Shown here: piece by piece, positions 53,529 to 62,598 of the stretch
How positions within the stretch are numbered: position 1 is the stretch's first letter
Layout of the letters: each line of letters begins with the position of its first letter
NCBI RefSeq assembly: GCF_006517815.1
Contig: NZ_CP041198.1
Span: 3,782,001 to 3,846,000 of the forward strand
Length of the DNA: 64,000 bases
Direction: 5' to 3'
Source: Pseudarthrobacter sp. NIBRBAC000502770
GTDB taxonomy: Bacteria > Actinomycetota > Actinomycetes > Actinomycetales > Micrococcaceae
Notes under the pieces: generated by a model
Databases searched by the model: none
What the model saw: only the letters and a program-made list of their open reading frames with translations
What the model was told of the DNA's origin: nothing
Program-made: the position numbers and the translations under genes

Positions 53529-54848
53529 TTACTTTCCGATTGTGGCGTTCATGGTGCTGATGAACTGGTCAGGGCTGATCTTCTTGAGGAAGATCTGGTC
53601 CAGGTTGGACAGCATGGCGTCACCCTGCGCGGGGCTGAGGGCCTGGTCCCAGGAGAGGGTGAAGCTGGGGGCGTTCTTGGCCAGTCCGTAGACGAAGGTC
53701 AGGAAGTCCTTGTCGGGTGAGGCGGCCAGTTTGTCTTCGATTCCCTTGACCACCGGCACAGCTCCGGAGCTGATCAAGGCGTCGGTGTTGGCGCCGGTGA
53801 ACATGCCGTCCTTGACATAGTCCAGGGCGGCCTTCTTCTGGGCATCCGTGGCCTTGGCGGAGATGGACCAGAAGTTGGAGGGGTTGCCCACCACGTTCGC
53901 AGGGTCACCCTTGCCGCCTGGGACGGTGGGGAAGGTGGTGTACCCCAGCTTTCCACTCTTGACGAAGTCGGCGGCATCCTTCTTCATGCCCTGGTAGATC
54001 CAGCCACCCTGCAGGATCATGGCGGCCTTGCCGGTGTACATCAGTGCCTGGTCTGCGTTGCTGTCTGCCGCGACTGAAGAGAAGCCGTTGATGAACCCGC
54101 CGGCGTCGGCCAGGTCCTGGATCTTGGTCAGCGCCTCCTTAACGGCGGGGTCGGACCAGGCTCCGGGCTTGTTGGCTGCGATGTTGGCAAAGACTTCGGG
54201 GCCGCCGATGCGCTCGACGAGGTACTCAAGCCACATCAGGTCCGGCCACTTGGACTGGCCGCCCAGGGAGAACGGGGCAATACCGGCTTCCTTGAACTTG
54301 GGCACCAGGGCCATCAGCTCATCCCAGGTCTTCGGGGGCTGGGCTCCCACCTTGTCGAAGACGTCCTTGTTGAAGTAGAGGACTACCGGCTGGACGTTGT
54401 TGTTCGGCAGTGCGTAGGTCTTGCCGTTCACTTCACCGTTTTTTAGGACTGAGGGAAGGTAGCGGTCCTTGACCTGTGGATTGTCCTTGATGAAGGTGGT
54501 CAGGTCGTCAACCTGGTTGGCGTCGACGTACGACTTCAGGACTCCGCCGCCCCAGCCGTAAATGAAGGTGGGGCCTTCGCCGGCGCCGACGGCGGTGCGG
54601 ACTTTGGTCTTGTAGGCGTCATTGGCGAAGAAATCCAGTTTGATGGACTTGTCCGGGTTGGCCTGGTTCCAGTCATCCACCGACTTTTGGAGCACCGGCT
54701 GGTTGCCGCCGGTGAGTCCCCACATGGTGGCCGAATCACTGCTGACGTTTGAGCCGGCAGGACCTGACGAACCGCAGGCCGCGAGGCTGACTGCCAGACC
54801 TGCTGCGGAAATTGCCAACGCTGCCGAGCGCAACTTTCGAATCTTCAT
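53529..54848 (-). CDS. Carbohydrate-binding lipoprotein of an ABC importer
   Basis: A 439-residue extracytoplasmic solute-binding protein. The signal peptide ends in the lipobox SLAAC, with Cys25 lipidated. The mature protein is of the maltose/oligosaccharide type (cluster B): WGLTGGNQPVLQKSVDDWNQ, VVLYFNKDVFDKVGAQPPKTWDEL (cited in part), MYTGKAAMILQGGWIYQG and GNPSNFWSISA. I take the ATG at 54848 (GGAAA upstream) rather than one five codons earlier that abuts GGAGG. First gene of the seven-gene operon and divergent from LacI. Confidence 0.93.
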   Translation of the reverse strand: MKIRKLRSAALAISAAGLAVSLAACGSSGPAGSNVSSDSATMWGLTGGNQPVLQKSVDDWNQANPDKSIKLDFFANDAYKTKVRTAVGAGEGPTFIYGWGGGVLKSYVDANQVDDLTTFIKDNPQVKDRYLPSVLKNGEVNGKTYALPNNNVQPVVLYFNKDVFDKVGAQPPKTWDELMALVPKFKEAGIAPFSLGGQSKWPDLMWLEYLVERIGGPEVFANIAANKPGAWSDPAVKEALTKIQDLADAGGFINGFSSVAADSNADQALMYTGKAAMILQGGWIYQGMKKDAADFVKSGKLGYTTFPTVPGGKGDPANVVGNPSNFWSISAKATDAQKKAALDYVKDGMFTGANTDALISSGAVPVVKGIEDKLAASPDKDFLTFVYGLAKNAPSFTLSWDQALSPAQGDAMLSNLDQIFLKKISPDQFISTMNATIGK

Positions 54849-54967
54849 TTCGTTTCCGTTCATCCTCCGGGCTCAACGCTGGGTCCCGGTAACGTGTGAA
54901 GCAGGCGTTTGCCTCGGCTCCGAGGCGGATAGCCCGCATCAATTCGGTCGGTGGTCGTACCGCGCAG

Positions 54968-54990
54968 CTTTCGAAAGTTTTCGAAACTTT
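54968..54990. promoter_or_regulatory. TTTCGAAA operators between the ABC operon and lacI
   Basis: CTTTCGAAAG (54968-54977) is a perfect palindrome. It is followed directly by a second TTTCGAAA (54979-54986) inside the inverted repeat AAAGTTT-TCG-AAACTTT (54974-54990). CG-centred palindromes are typical LacI-family targets. They lie about 120 bp upstream of the binding-protein gene. Confidence 0.65.
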
Positions 54991-55122
54991 GCGAGCGGTG
55001 GTGCCAATCTAGCCGTGAGTTGAGTCACAGTCAAGGGGTAATGCCATTGGCTGTGACCTGTACCCGCCTGTATCCGGTTGACGCCTTGATGGAACGCGGG
55101 CAAGATAACCATAAGCGAAATG

Positions 55123-55130
55123 TTTCGAAA
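55123..55130. promoter_or_regulatory. Third TTTCGAAA site, at the lacI start
   Basis: TTTCGAAA two bases before the lacI GTG, the same core as at 54968-54986. It suggests autoregulation, possibly with DNA looping between sites about 150 bp apart. Confidence 0.5.
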
Positions 55131-55132
55131 GA

Positions 55133-56185
55133 GTGGATAAGTCAGTGGCGAAGACTGCACGGCCGGCGAAGGCAACCCTGGCAGCTGTTGCCTTGCAGGC
55201 GGGGGTTTCAACCCCCACGGTGTCCAAGGTGGTCAACGGCCGCGAAGATGTTGCGCCGGAGACCCGCGCCCGCATTCTGACCGCTTTGGAGCAGGCGGGC
55301 TATAAATCCCCCGTGCAGCGCCGTTCCGTGGCGAGGACCAGCACCGTGATCGAGGTGGTGGTGGACGTCCTGACCTCGGCCTACACCACGGAGGTCCTGG
55401 ACGGGATCCTGCAGTTCGCCGCTGCCGAGGATGTCGAGGTCCTGGTAAGCGTCGCCGGTCCGTCGACCCCCACGGTGCACACCGCTGAGCGCCGCGCCCA
55501 GCGGATGGTCGACGAAGGCCGGGCGGGAATGATCGTGGTGACCTCGGCATTCAGCGAGGCGCAGATGCACGCCTTCCGGCGGCGCCGGATTCCCGTGGTG
55601 GTGATCGATCCGCTCAACCCGCCCCCCGCGGACGTTGTCAGCGTAGGCGCCACCAACTGGGCCGGCGGCAAGGCGGCCACTGAACACCTGCTGGAACTGG
55701 GCCACCGGCGCATTGCCTACATCGGCGGGATCGAGCGGGCCGAGTGCAACCAGGCGCGGCTCCACGGCTACATGGCGGCCCTCGCTGCCCATGGCATCTC
55801 CGTGGATCCGCAGTACATCATTTCCGGCGGCAGGTTCCGCCGGGACAGTGGGGTGTCCGGGATGAAGGCGCTGCTTGGCCTCAAGAAGCCCCCCACGGCC
55901 ATTTTCGCCGGAAGCGACAGCATCGCCCTGGGCGTGCTCAGCGAGGCGGCGCATTGCGGCTTGAAGGTTCCCGGGGACATCAGCCTGGTCGGTTTCGATG
56001 GCACCATCCAGGGCGAGGAATGCGTACCGGCGCTAACGTCGGTGGCGCAGCCCCTCGAGGAGATGGGGCGCGCTGCCCTCAGGTCGCTCCTGCGCCAAGC
56101 GCGCGGCGAGGTCCTCGATTCCCACCGTGTGGAACTGGCCACGCATGTGATTGTCCGCGAATCCACGGCAGTTCCCGCGGACTGA
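55133..56185 (+). CDS. LacI family transcriptional regulator
   Basis: A 350-residue repressor. The helix-turn-helix (about 14-40) has ATLAAVALQAGVSTPTVSKV with the hinge region ending near YKSPVQRR. The periplasmic-binding-like effector domain has VISFVIDVL-type strands (IEVVVDVLTSAYTTEVLDG), AIFAGSDSIALGVL and DISLVGFDG. Start GTG 55133; a GTG four codons later is possible. Divergent from the ABC-dehydrogenase operon, with shared TTTCGAAA sites, so it presumably controls sugar uptake and is released by the sugar or a derivative. Confidence 0.93.
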   Translation: MDKSVAKTARPAKATLAAVALQAGVSTPTVSKVVNGREDVAPETRARILTALEQAGYKSPVQRRSVARTSTVIEVVVDVLTSAYTTEVLDGILQFAAAEDVEVLVSVAGPSTPTVHTAERRAQRMVDEGRAGMIVVTSAFSEAQMHAFRRRRIPVVVIDPLNPPPADVVSVGATNWAGGKAATEHLLELGHRRIAYIGGIERAECNQARLHGYMAALAAHGISVDPQYIISGGRFRRDSGVSGMKALLGLKKPPTAIFAGSDSIALGVLSEAAHCGLKVPGDISLVGFDGTIQGEECVPALTSVAQPLEEMGRAALRSLLRQARGEVLDSHRVELATHVIVRESTAVPAD

Positions 56186-56197
56186 CGGGGGCGGTGC

Positions 56198-56602
56198 CTA
56201 GGGGGAGGCCGCCTTCTTCAGCTCCTGCAGGATTTCCAGCTGGACCCGGTTCATGGAGATCAGGAGCTCGATCTCCTTTTTCGCTTCGATATTGGTGTCG
56301 TAGTCGTGTTGGGCCATGGCCGCGGCAATGGCGTCCTGCCGCTTGGCGGCGATGAGCAAAATGGCGCCCTGCAGTCCGGCGAGCATTGAAAGCAGGAGGT
56401 TCAGCAGGATGTAGGGGTACGGGTCCCAGGCGTTGGCGGCCAGTGCCACCGTATTGATGGCAGCCCAGATCAGCATGAAGCCGATAAAGCTGGCAACGAA
56501 GGGCCAGCTTCCCATTCCGTTGCGCATGATGTCAGCGGCCCGCTGTCCCGTGCTCAGGGAAGCTTTGTGTTTCTCGTGCCAGGTCTTCTGTTGGAAGCTC
56601 AT
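56198..56602 (-). CDS. DUF1003 domain membrane protein
   Basis: A 134-residue protein of the DUF1003 family. Two membrane helices (about 34-55 and 64-85: FVASFIGFMLIWAAINTVAL and ILLNLLLSMLAGLQGAILLI) are linked by the conserved WDPYPYILLN loop, and a C-terminal coiled-coil-like helix follows (IEAKKEIELLISMNRVQLEIL). Function unknown; in some bacteria relatives are cyanide- or membrane-related. Convergent with lacI, 12 bp apart. Confidence 0.9.
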   Translation of the reverse strand: MSFQQKTWHEKHKASLSTGQRAADIMRNGMGSWPFVASFIGFMLIWAAINTVALAANAWDPYPYILLNLLLSMLAGLQGAILLIAAKRQDAIAAAMAQHDYDTNIEAKKEIELLISMNRVQLEILQELKKAASP

Positions 56603-56650
56603 GGCTCAGGGTAGACCGAGGAAGCCATTCCTCAGGCAGGCCCCAGCTGG

Positions 56651-58237
56651 TCAGGCGCCCAGATGCCCAGTGAGGCGGCGGTGGAAACCGGTGCTGCGCT
56701 CATCGAGGCCTTCGATGGCCACCGTCGCGCCGTGGTCCGCGTATTTGGTTTCGATGGAGTCCAAGGCGGCCACCGTTGACGCGTCCCAAATCTGGGCGCG
56801 GCTAAGGTCAATGGTCACCGAGGCGGGATCGTCGCCGTACGCGAAATGCTCCACCAGGTCGTTGCTGCTGCCGAAGAACAGCGGCCCCACCACCTCATAA
56901 CGCACGCTCCCGCCGTCGTCCGCCAGGGTCCGCTCGACGGTGATGACGTGGGCCACCCGGCGGGCGAAGAGCACCATCGCCAGGATGACGCCCACCAGCA
57001 CGCCGTAGGCGAGGTTGCCGGTGAAGACCACCACGGCGACAGTGGCACCCATGACGAGCGTCTCGGGGACCGGCATCCGCTTCAGCGTGGACGGTTTGAC
57101 GCTGTGCCAGTCCACCGTGGTAACGGCCACGACCATCATGACCGCGGCAAGGGCCACCATGGGAATCTGCGCCATGATCGAGCTCAGCCCCGTCACCAGG
57201 GCCAGCAGGAACACCCCGGCCACAACCGTCGAGATACGGGTACGCGCCTGCCCGGTCTTCACGTTGAGGACCGTCTGGCCGATCATGGCGCAGCCGGCGA
57301 TGCCGCCATAGAAGCCGGCGAGGATGTTTGAGACGCCCAGGCCCCACGACTCGCGGCCCTTGTGCGAGGGGGTTTCCGTGATGTCATCGACAAGTTTCGC
57401 CGTGAGGAGGGTTTCCATGAGGCCGACGAACGCCACGCTTAGGGCCGTGGGCAGCACCAGCCGGAACGTCCCAACATCAAGCGGAACCAGGAACGGGGTG
57501 ATTCCCGGCATCCGGCCGGTGAGAGGCCCTTCGTCGGCGACGGTCGGAACGGCAAGGCCCGCAAGGATGGCAATCGCCGTGACGACGACAATGGCCACCA
57601 GCGGCGACGGGACCACCTTGGTGAAGCGCGGGAGGACGAAAATGATGGCCAGCGTTACGGCGAACAGGACGTAGGCGAGCCAGGGAACATTGAGGACGTG
57701 CGGCACCTGCGCCATAAAGATCAGCACACCCAAGGCGTTAACGAACCCGATCATCACCGAGCGCGGGATGAACCGCATCAGCCGGGCAAGGCCTGCCAGG
57801 CCAAAGACCACCTGGATGACGCCGGCGAGAAGCACCGTGGGCAGGACGTACTGGACGCCGTGCTCGTGGACCAGTGGGGCGATGACCAGGGCCACCGAGC
57901 CGGCGGCGGCCGTCACGACGCCGGGCCGTCCGCCGAGGATGGACATCGCCAGGGCGAGCACGATGGAGGCGACCAGGCTGACCATCGGATCCACCCCGGC
58001 CACGATCGAGAACGAAATGACCTCCGGGACCAGTGCGAGCGTGGTGACCATGCCGGCGAGGACCTCACGGGTCAGCTGCCGGGGAGAGCGGAGCGCGGCC
58101 AGGACATTATCCGGTTGCCGGGTGGGGCGGGGGCGGTCGGCGACGGCCAAGGAGCGGCTCCAAGGACTTGGCTCTTGGGCAAGAGCGGGGTGGGCAATGT
58201 ATTGCGCGCCACGATGCGCACGGTCCAGCCCTGTCAT
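56651..58237 (-). CDS. SulP family anion transporter with STAS domain
   Basis: A 528-residue protein. A 45-residue hydrophilic N-terminus is followed by the SulP membrane domain with 12-14 helices (LAGMVTTLALVPEVISFSIV, GGRPGVVTAAAGSVALVIAP, FVGLMETLLTAKLVDDITET) and a C-terminal STAS domain (about 440-528, VTIDLSRAQIWDASTVAALD). SulP proteins move sulphate, bicarbonate or carboxylates; no specificity residue can be read here. The ATG at 58237 has no evident ribosome site, so the start is tentative. Confidence 0.9.
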   Translation of the reverse strand: MTGLDRAHRGAQYIAHPALAQEPSPWSRSLAVADRPRPTRQPDNVLAALRSPRQLTREVLAGMVTTLALVPEVISFSIVAGVDPMVSLVASIVLALAMSILGGRPGVVTAAAGSVALVIAPLVHEHGVQYVLPTVLLAGVIQVVFGLAGLARLMRFIPRSVMIGFVNALGVLIFMAQVPHVLNVPWLAYVLFAVTLAIIFVLPRFTKVVPSPLVAIVVVTAIAILAGLAVPTVADEGPLTGRMPGITPFLVPLDVGTFRLVLPTALSVAFVGLMETLLTAKLVDDITETPSHKGRESWGLGVSNILAGFYGGIAGCAMIGQTVLNVKTGQARTRISTVVAGVFLLALVTGLSSIMAQIPMVALAAVMMVVAVTTVDWHSVKPSTLKRMPVPETLVMGATVAVVVFTGNLAYGVLVGVILAMVLFARRVAHVITVERTLADDGGSVRYEVVGPLFFGSSNDLVEHFAYGDDPASVTIDLSRAQIWDASTVAALDSIETKYADHGATVAIEGLDERSTGFHRRLTGHLGA

Positions 58238-58409
58238 GGACGACAATTGGGTGGAGAAGAAAGGCGCCGGGTGACTCTCGGCTGCGTATGCAACACTACC
58301 CCGTGCCCCCGGGCCGGCAGTAAGCGTGGCTGATAAAATGACCGGGTTGCAGGGCGGCCAGTAGAGCCGGTGCAACCAACGCCGTAACAAAGTAGGGGAC
58401 CACACAATC

Positions 58410-60035
58410 ATGACGGCAGGCGGGTCACACCTTGAGACGTCGGAGAGCAGGCAGGGCAAACCGGTCGACGCCTCCGCGCCTGCCAGGGGCCGCGCCTACC
58501 TCGCCACCATCGAAGGCTTCATCGGCGCCCTGATGATGTTTGTCGGCTCTATCGGCACCGGCTGGATCGCCAACGGCTCACCCATGATCCGCCAGCCGGT
58601 GGTGATCGCGCTCCGCACCGAAGGGTGGGGTGTGGCGGTGTCCACCGTGCTGCTGACGGCCGGAGCCATGCTCCTGATGCGCTCCTGGTTGAGGCTTGGC
58701 CAGCGGTTGGGGGACTGGGGGCAGTCGTCGCTGCGGTCCGTTGTCATCGCCATTTCGGCCTGGTCGCTGCCCCTGTTGTTCTGCGTCCCCGTCTTTTCCC
58801 GCGACGTCTACGCCTACACAGGGCAGGGACGCCTGGTCCAGGAGGGCCAGAACCCTTACGAAGTGGGCATCTCCACCCTCAACAACTGGTTCGCGCTGGG
58901 CGCCGACCCCGCCTGGGCGGAAAACCGGACACCCTACGGCCCCTACTTCCTGTGGCTGGCGCGCGGCGTGGTGGGACTGACCGGTGCCCAACCGGATGCC
59001 TCGGTCCTGCTGTTCCGCCTGCTGGCCGGCGTCGGCGTCCTGCTCTGCGTCATCTACGTACCCAAACTGGCCGAACTGCACGGCATCAACGGTGCACGGG
59101 CCCTCTGGATCTCCGTGGCCAACCCGTTGTTCCTCATCAGCTTCATCGCCAGCGCCCACAACGACGCACTCATGGTGGGGCTCGCCGTCGCCGGCGTCTA
59201 CCTGGCCGCCACCCGCCGCTACCTGCTGGGCATCCTCCTGGTCACCGCGTCCGTGGGCATCAAGCCCATTACCGTGCTGCTGCTGCCGTTCATCGGTGTC
59301 ATGTGGGCAGGACCGTCTGCCTCCTGGCCACGCAAATTCCTGATGTGGGGAGCAACGGCCGGCATCAGCTTCGGCGTGCTGGCCCTCAGCGGCATCCCCT
59401 ACAACCTGGGCATCGGCTGGACCTGGGCCATTATGGATCCCACCCCCGGCTACACCGGCTACTCGCCGTCCGGTTTCATCGGCCAGCAGGTGGAGATGCT
59501 CGCCAACGCCCTGGGCCTGCCCGGCGGAACGCTGGCCACCTGGCTGCGGACCGCCATGAAGTGGGCCGCCATCGCCTTGGTCCTGCTGCTCATGTTCCGC
59601 GGCGACTACTCCCGTGCGGTGCGCCGGATGGCCCTGGCGTTCACCGCCGTCGTGATGCTCTCACCCATCATCCAGCCCTGGTACATCCTGTGGTTCCTGC
59701 CGTTCCTGGCCGTCACCGGCATCCGGGACGACTGGCAGATCCGTTCCCTCTACGTCGGCGTGACGTTCTTCGTGGTGTTCGGCGCGCAGGACCAACTCTC
59801 GGTCTGGTCCTTCGTGGAACTGCCCATCGACGCGTCATCCCTGGCGTTCTTCACCGCCCTGGCCTTCACGTTCTACCTGCTGGTGCTGGACATCCACACC
59901 CGGAAACTGCTCATCGAGGGCAGGCCGCTGGACCTGGGCCGCCGCGGCTGGCAGTGGGCGGTGGAGCGCAGGGCGGCACACCGCCGTAGCGCACCCCAGG
60001 CCCCCGCCGCCGGCGACCGGTCCAAAAGCCGATAG
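58410..60035 (+). CDS. mptB: Polyprenol-phosphomannose-dependent alpha-1,6-mannosyltransferase MptB type
   Basis: A 541-residue GT-C glycosyltransferase with about 12-13 helices that uses polyprenol-P-mannose outside the membrane to extend a lipoglycan (lipomannan) core. The catalytic loop carries the acidic motif FSRDVYAYTGQGRLVQEGQNPYEVG (cited in part), typical of MptA/MptB proteins, and NRTPYGPYFLWLARG, AHNDALMVGLAV and SPSGFIGQQVE are also present. ATG with AGGGGA. Followed convergently by two related membrane glycosyltransferases, so the region looks like a mannolipid locus. Confidence 0.85.
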   Translation: MTAGGSHLETSESRQGKPVDASAPARGRAYLATIEGFIGALMMFVGSIGTGWIANGSPMIRQPVVIALRTEGWGVAVSTVLLTAGAMLLMRSWLRLGQRLGDWGQSSLRSVVIAISAWSLPLLFCVPVFSRDVYAYTGQGRLVQEGQNPYEVGISTLNNWFALGADPAWAENRTPYGPYFLWLARGVVGLTGAQPDASVLLFRLLAGVGVLLCVIYVPKLAELHGINGARALWISVANPLFLISFIASAHNDALMVGLAVAGVYLAATRRYLLGILLVTASVGIKPITVLLLPFIGVMWAGPSASWPRKFLMWGATAGISFGVLALSGIPYNLGIGWTWAIMDPTPGYTGYSPSGFIGQQVEMLANALGLPGGTLATWLRTAMKWAAIALVLLLMFRGDYSRAVRRMALAFTAVVMLSPIIQPWYILWFLPFLAVTGIRDDWQIRSLYVGVTFFVVFGAQDQLSVWSFVELPIDASSLAFFTALAFTFYLLVLDIHTRKLLIEGRPLDLGRRGWQWAVERRAAHRRSAPQAPAAGDRSKSR

Positions 60036-60059
60036 CCGGACGAAGCGCGCCCGAAACGG

Positions 60060-61319
60060 CTACGCGCCCGCGGGTACCCGGGAGGACGTCCTGCGCCCCA
60101 GCTCGGCCGTCCGCTTCACCGACCACCACAGCAGCACCACCAGGAGCACGTTGCGGGTGGTGAGGATGGCCGCCATGACCGGATGGGCGTGGATCAGGGG
60201 CGTGTAGAACAGCGGGTAGATTACGAACGTGGTCATGGCGATGCCCATCAGCAGGGCCGCGGGCACCTTCCAGCGCTCCCAGTCGTGGGTCAGGCCGGCG
60301 ATGATCACCGGTGCCAGCCAGATGATGAACTGCGGCGAGCCCACCTTGTTGAACACAATGAACGCCGTGACCATCATGAGGGAGCCCTCGAGGAACAGCT
60401 CCTCACGCTCGGCGCCCCGCCGCATGGCGCGCACCAGCAGGATGGCTGCAATCACGGCGGCCAGGACCAGCAGCGGCTGCATCAGGAAAGCTGCGGTACT
60501 GGCTCCCGGACCGTAAACCTCGGTGGAGTTGATGGCCGTGTTGTCCGCCATCTTCGAGCCGGCAATGTGGAACACGCTCAGCCAGACCCACGGTGTGGAG
60601 AACGTGGCCTCAAGCTGCATGCCGCGCTCGCCCTGGTTCAACAGGAAGTCCATGATGTGCGGCAGGCCGCCGGTCAGCCAGGTCCCCAGGCCCACGACGG
60701 CGGTCACGGCGGCGCCGGCGAGCACCACTTGGACGCGCTTGTGGCTGGCGATGGCGATGGGTACCAGCACCGCTGCCGGCCACACCTTGATCCACGTGGC
60801 GACGCTGAGCAGGACGCCCGCCACCACGGGCCGCTCCGCGGCGTAGAGCAGCGCGATCAGCACGATCGGTGCGGTGATGCCTTCCACCCTGGCGAAGCTC
60901 AGGTAGCCCATGAAGACGGTGAAGAACAGCCACCACCACGCCGGGGCCACGCCGGTAACCCTCCGCGGGCCGCGGGTCAGGTAGAGCAGGCCGACGGCAT
61001 TGAGTGCCGCGATAATCAGGAACCACACGAGCAGGTAGAGGCTGGGCCCGGCGATGTTGGCGACGAAAATGGGGATCTGCGCCAGCACCGGGTAAACCCA
61101 CGGGCTGATCTTCCCGGTGAGGTCCGCCGGGTTGTACCCGGCCGTGGCCCACTGCCGGTACTGCTCGGTGTCGCTGAACGTTTCGCCGTTCAGGAAGAAG
61201 GACGCCATCCAGCCCAGGAAGTACAGATGGACGACGGCGAAGCCCCACCACACGCTGGACGGGCGGGCGGACCAATCCACTGCTTTGGCCGGCAGGACCT
61301 TGCTGCGGACCGTCACCAA
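60060..61319 (-). CDS. DUF2029 / GT87-type membrane glycosyltransferase (copy 1)
   Basis: A 419-residue GT-C protein with about ten helices. The first extracytoplasmic loop has the acidic motif FSDTEQYRQWATAGYNPADL, and repeated landmarks include GISPWVYPVLAQIPI-like text, FARVEGITAPIVL, WIKVWPAA, QLEATFSTPWVWLSVF and FNKVGSPQFIIWL. It probably transfers mannose or arabinose from a polyprenol-phosphate donor. It is a paralogue of the next gene (61345), 25 bp downstream of it on the same strand, so the two are one transcript. Confidence 0.85.
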   Translation of the reverse strand: MVTVRSKVLPAKAVDWSARPSSVWWGFAVVHLYFLGWMASFFLNGETFSDTEQYRQWATAGYNPADLTGKISPWVYPVLAQIPIFVANIAGPSLYLLVWFLIIAALNAVGLLYLTRGPRRVTGVAPAWWWLFFTVFMGYLSFARVEGITAPIVLIALLYAAERPVVAGVLLSVATWIKVWPAAVLVPIAIASHKRVQVVLAGAAVTAVVGLGTWLTGGLPHIMDFLLNQGERGMQLEATFSTPWVWLSVFHIAGSKMADNTAINSTEVYGPGASTAAFLMQPLLVLAAVIAAILLVRAMRRGAEREELFLEGSLMMVTAFIVFNKVGSPQFIIWLAPVIIAGLTHDWERWKVPAALLMGIAMTTFVIYPLFYTPLIHAHPVMAAILTTRNVLLVVLLWWSVKRTAELGRRTSSRVPAGA

Positions 61320-61344
61320 ACGGTCAAAGAACCTTGTGGAAATC

Positions 61345-62598
61345 TCAGGTCTCCTTGAGCGCGGGGGCGGGTGCGGCGGTTTTCTTGCCCAGCGAATACA
61401 GGCGCCGGACGCTCCACAGGAACAGGACCACCACCAGGATGTTGCGGATGGTCAGCACCAGTGCCATCCACGGGTTGTTGTGGCTGAGTGCGTCGTAGAA
61501 GAGCGGGTAGATGAAGTAGGTGGCCACAGCGATGGCGATCAGCATCAATGCCGGGACGCGCCATTCGCGCCAGCTGTGCGCGAGGCCGACGGCGACGGCA
61601 GGGCCCAGCCACACCATGAACTGGGGCGAACCCACCTTGTTGAACACCACGAAGGCGGCTGCCAGGGCGAGGGCGCCGGCCAGAAGCAATTCAGTCCGGT
61701 CCACGCCGCCGGCCACCTTGTGCTGCTTGCCGTTGTGGAGCGCCCAGAAAGCCAGGCCAGCCACCAGCAGGGCGGCCAGGACCAGGAGCGGCTGCATCAG
61801 CACGGACATGGTGGCGGTGCCCGGACCGTCCACCTGCATGGAGTTGATGTCCGTGTTCATGTACATCCGGGAGCCGCCCACGTTCAGGACGGAAAGCCAC
61901 AGCCACGGGGTGGTGAAGGTGGCTTCGAGCTGCATGCCGCGGTCGCCCTGCTGGGTGAGGAAGTTCAGGAGCTTGGGGACGCTGCCCAGGGCGGCCGCCA
62001 GCGCCACGACGCCCGCCGTCGCCGCAACTCCAGCCAGTACCACCAGCAGGCGGTTCTTGACGACGGCGAAGAGGGCCAGCATGATGGCCGCCGGCCACAC
62101 CTTCACCCAGGTGCCGATGGCCAGCAGGACCGAGGCAATGAAGGGGCGCTGGACGCCGTATGCCAGCGCCACGAGGACCAGGGGGGCGGTGAGGCCGTCA
62201 ACGCGGGCGAATCCCAGCCAGCCCATAAGGAACGTAAAGGCCAGCCACCACCAGCCCGCGGGGATGGCGTTGACGTTGCGGCCCCGTGCGGTGAGTTTCA
62301 GCAGCGCCCAGCCGTTGAGCAGTGTTGTCATGAGGACCCAGAGGAAGAAGAACGGTCCTGGACCTGCGAGGCCCGCAATGGCCATGGGGAACAGGGCCAG
62401 GATGGGGTATACCCAGGGGCTGGGCCCGCCCCTCAAGTTCGCGTCGTTGAAGCCGGCCATGGCCCAGTCACGGTAGATGAACGTGTCGCTGAAGGCTTCC
62501 CCGCGCAGGGAGAGGGAAGCGGCGAAGACCAGGAAGACAAGGTGCACCACGATGAAGCCGCCCAGCAGTCCGCGCCCGGAATTCAGTGCGCTGCGCAC
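61345..62598 (-). CDS. DUF2029 / GT87-type membrane glycosyltransferase (copy 2)
   Basis: A 417-residue paralogue of the neighbouring gene sharing the same landmarks: FSDTFIYRDWAMAGFNDANL, GGPSPWVYPILALFPM, FARVDGLTAPLVL, WVKVWPAA, QLEATFTTPWLWLSVL and FNKVGSPQFMVWL. Tandem duplication with divergence, about half identical by eye. The GTG at 62598 is the first standard start, but coding-like sequence continues upstream for 21 codons to an ATT (62659-62661) preceded by AAGGA at six bases. That would give an N-terminus like copy 1. First gene of the pair. Confidence 0.85.
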   Translation of the reverse strand: MRSALNSGRGLLGGFIVVHLVFLVFAASLSLRGEAFSDTFIYRDWAMAGFNDANLRGGPSPWVYPILALFPMAIAGLAGPGPFFFLWVLMTTLLNGWALLKLTARGRNVNAIPAGWWWLAFTFLMGWLGFARVDGLTAPLVLVALAYGVQRPFIASVLLAIGTWVKVWPAAIMLALFAVVKNRLLVVLAGVAATAGVVALAAALGSVPKLLNFLTQQGDRGMQLEATFTTPWLWLSVLNVGGSRMYMNTDINSMQVDGPGTATMSVLMQPLLVLAALLVAGLAFWALHNGKQHKVAGGVDRTELLLAGALALAAAFVVFNKVGSPQFMVWLGPAVAVGLAHSWREWRVPALMLIAIAVATYFIYPLFYDALSHNNPWMALVLTIRNILVVVLFLWSVRRLYSLGKKTAAPAPALKET

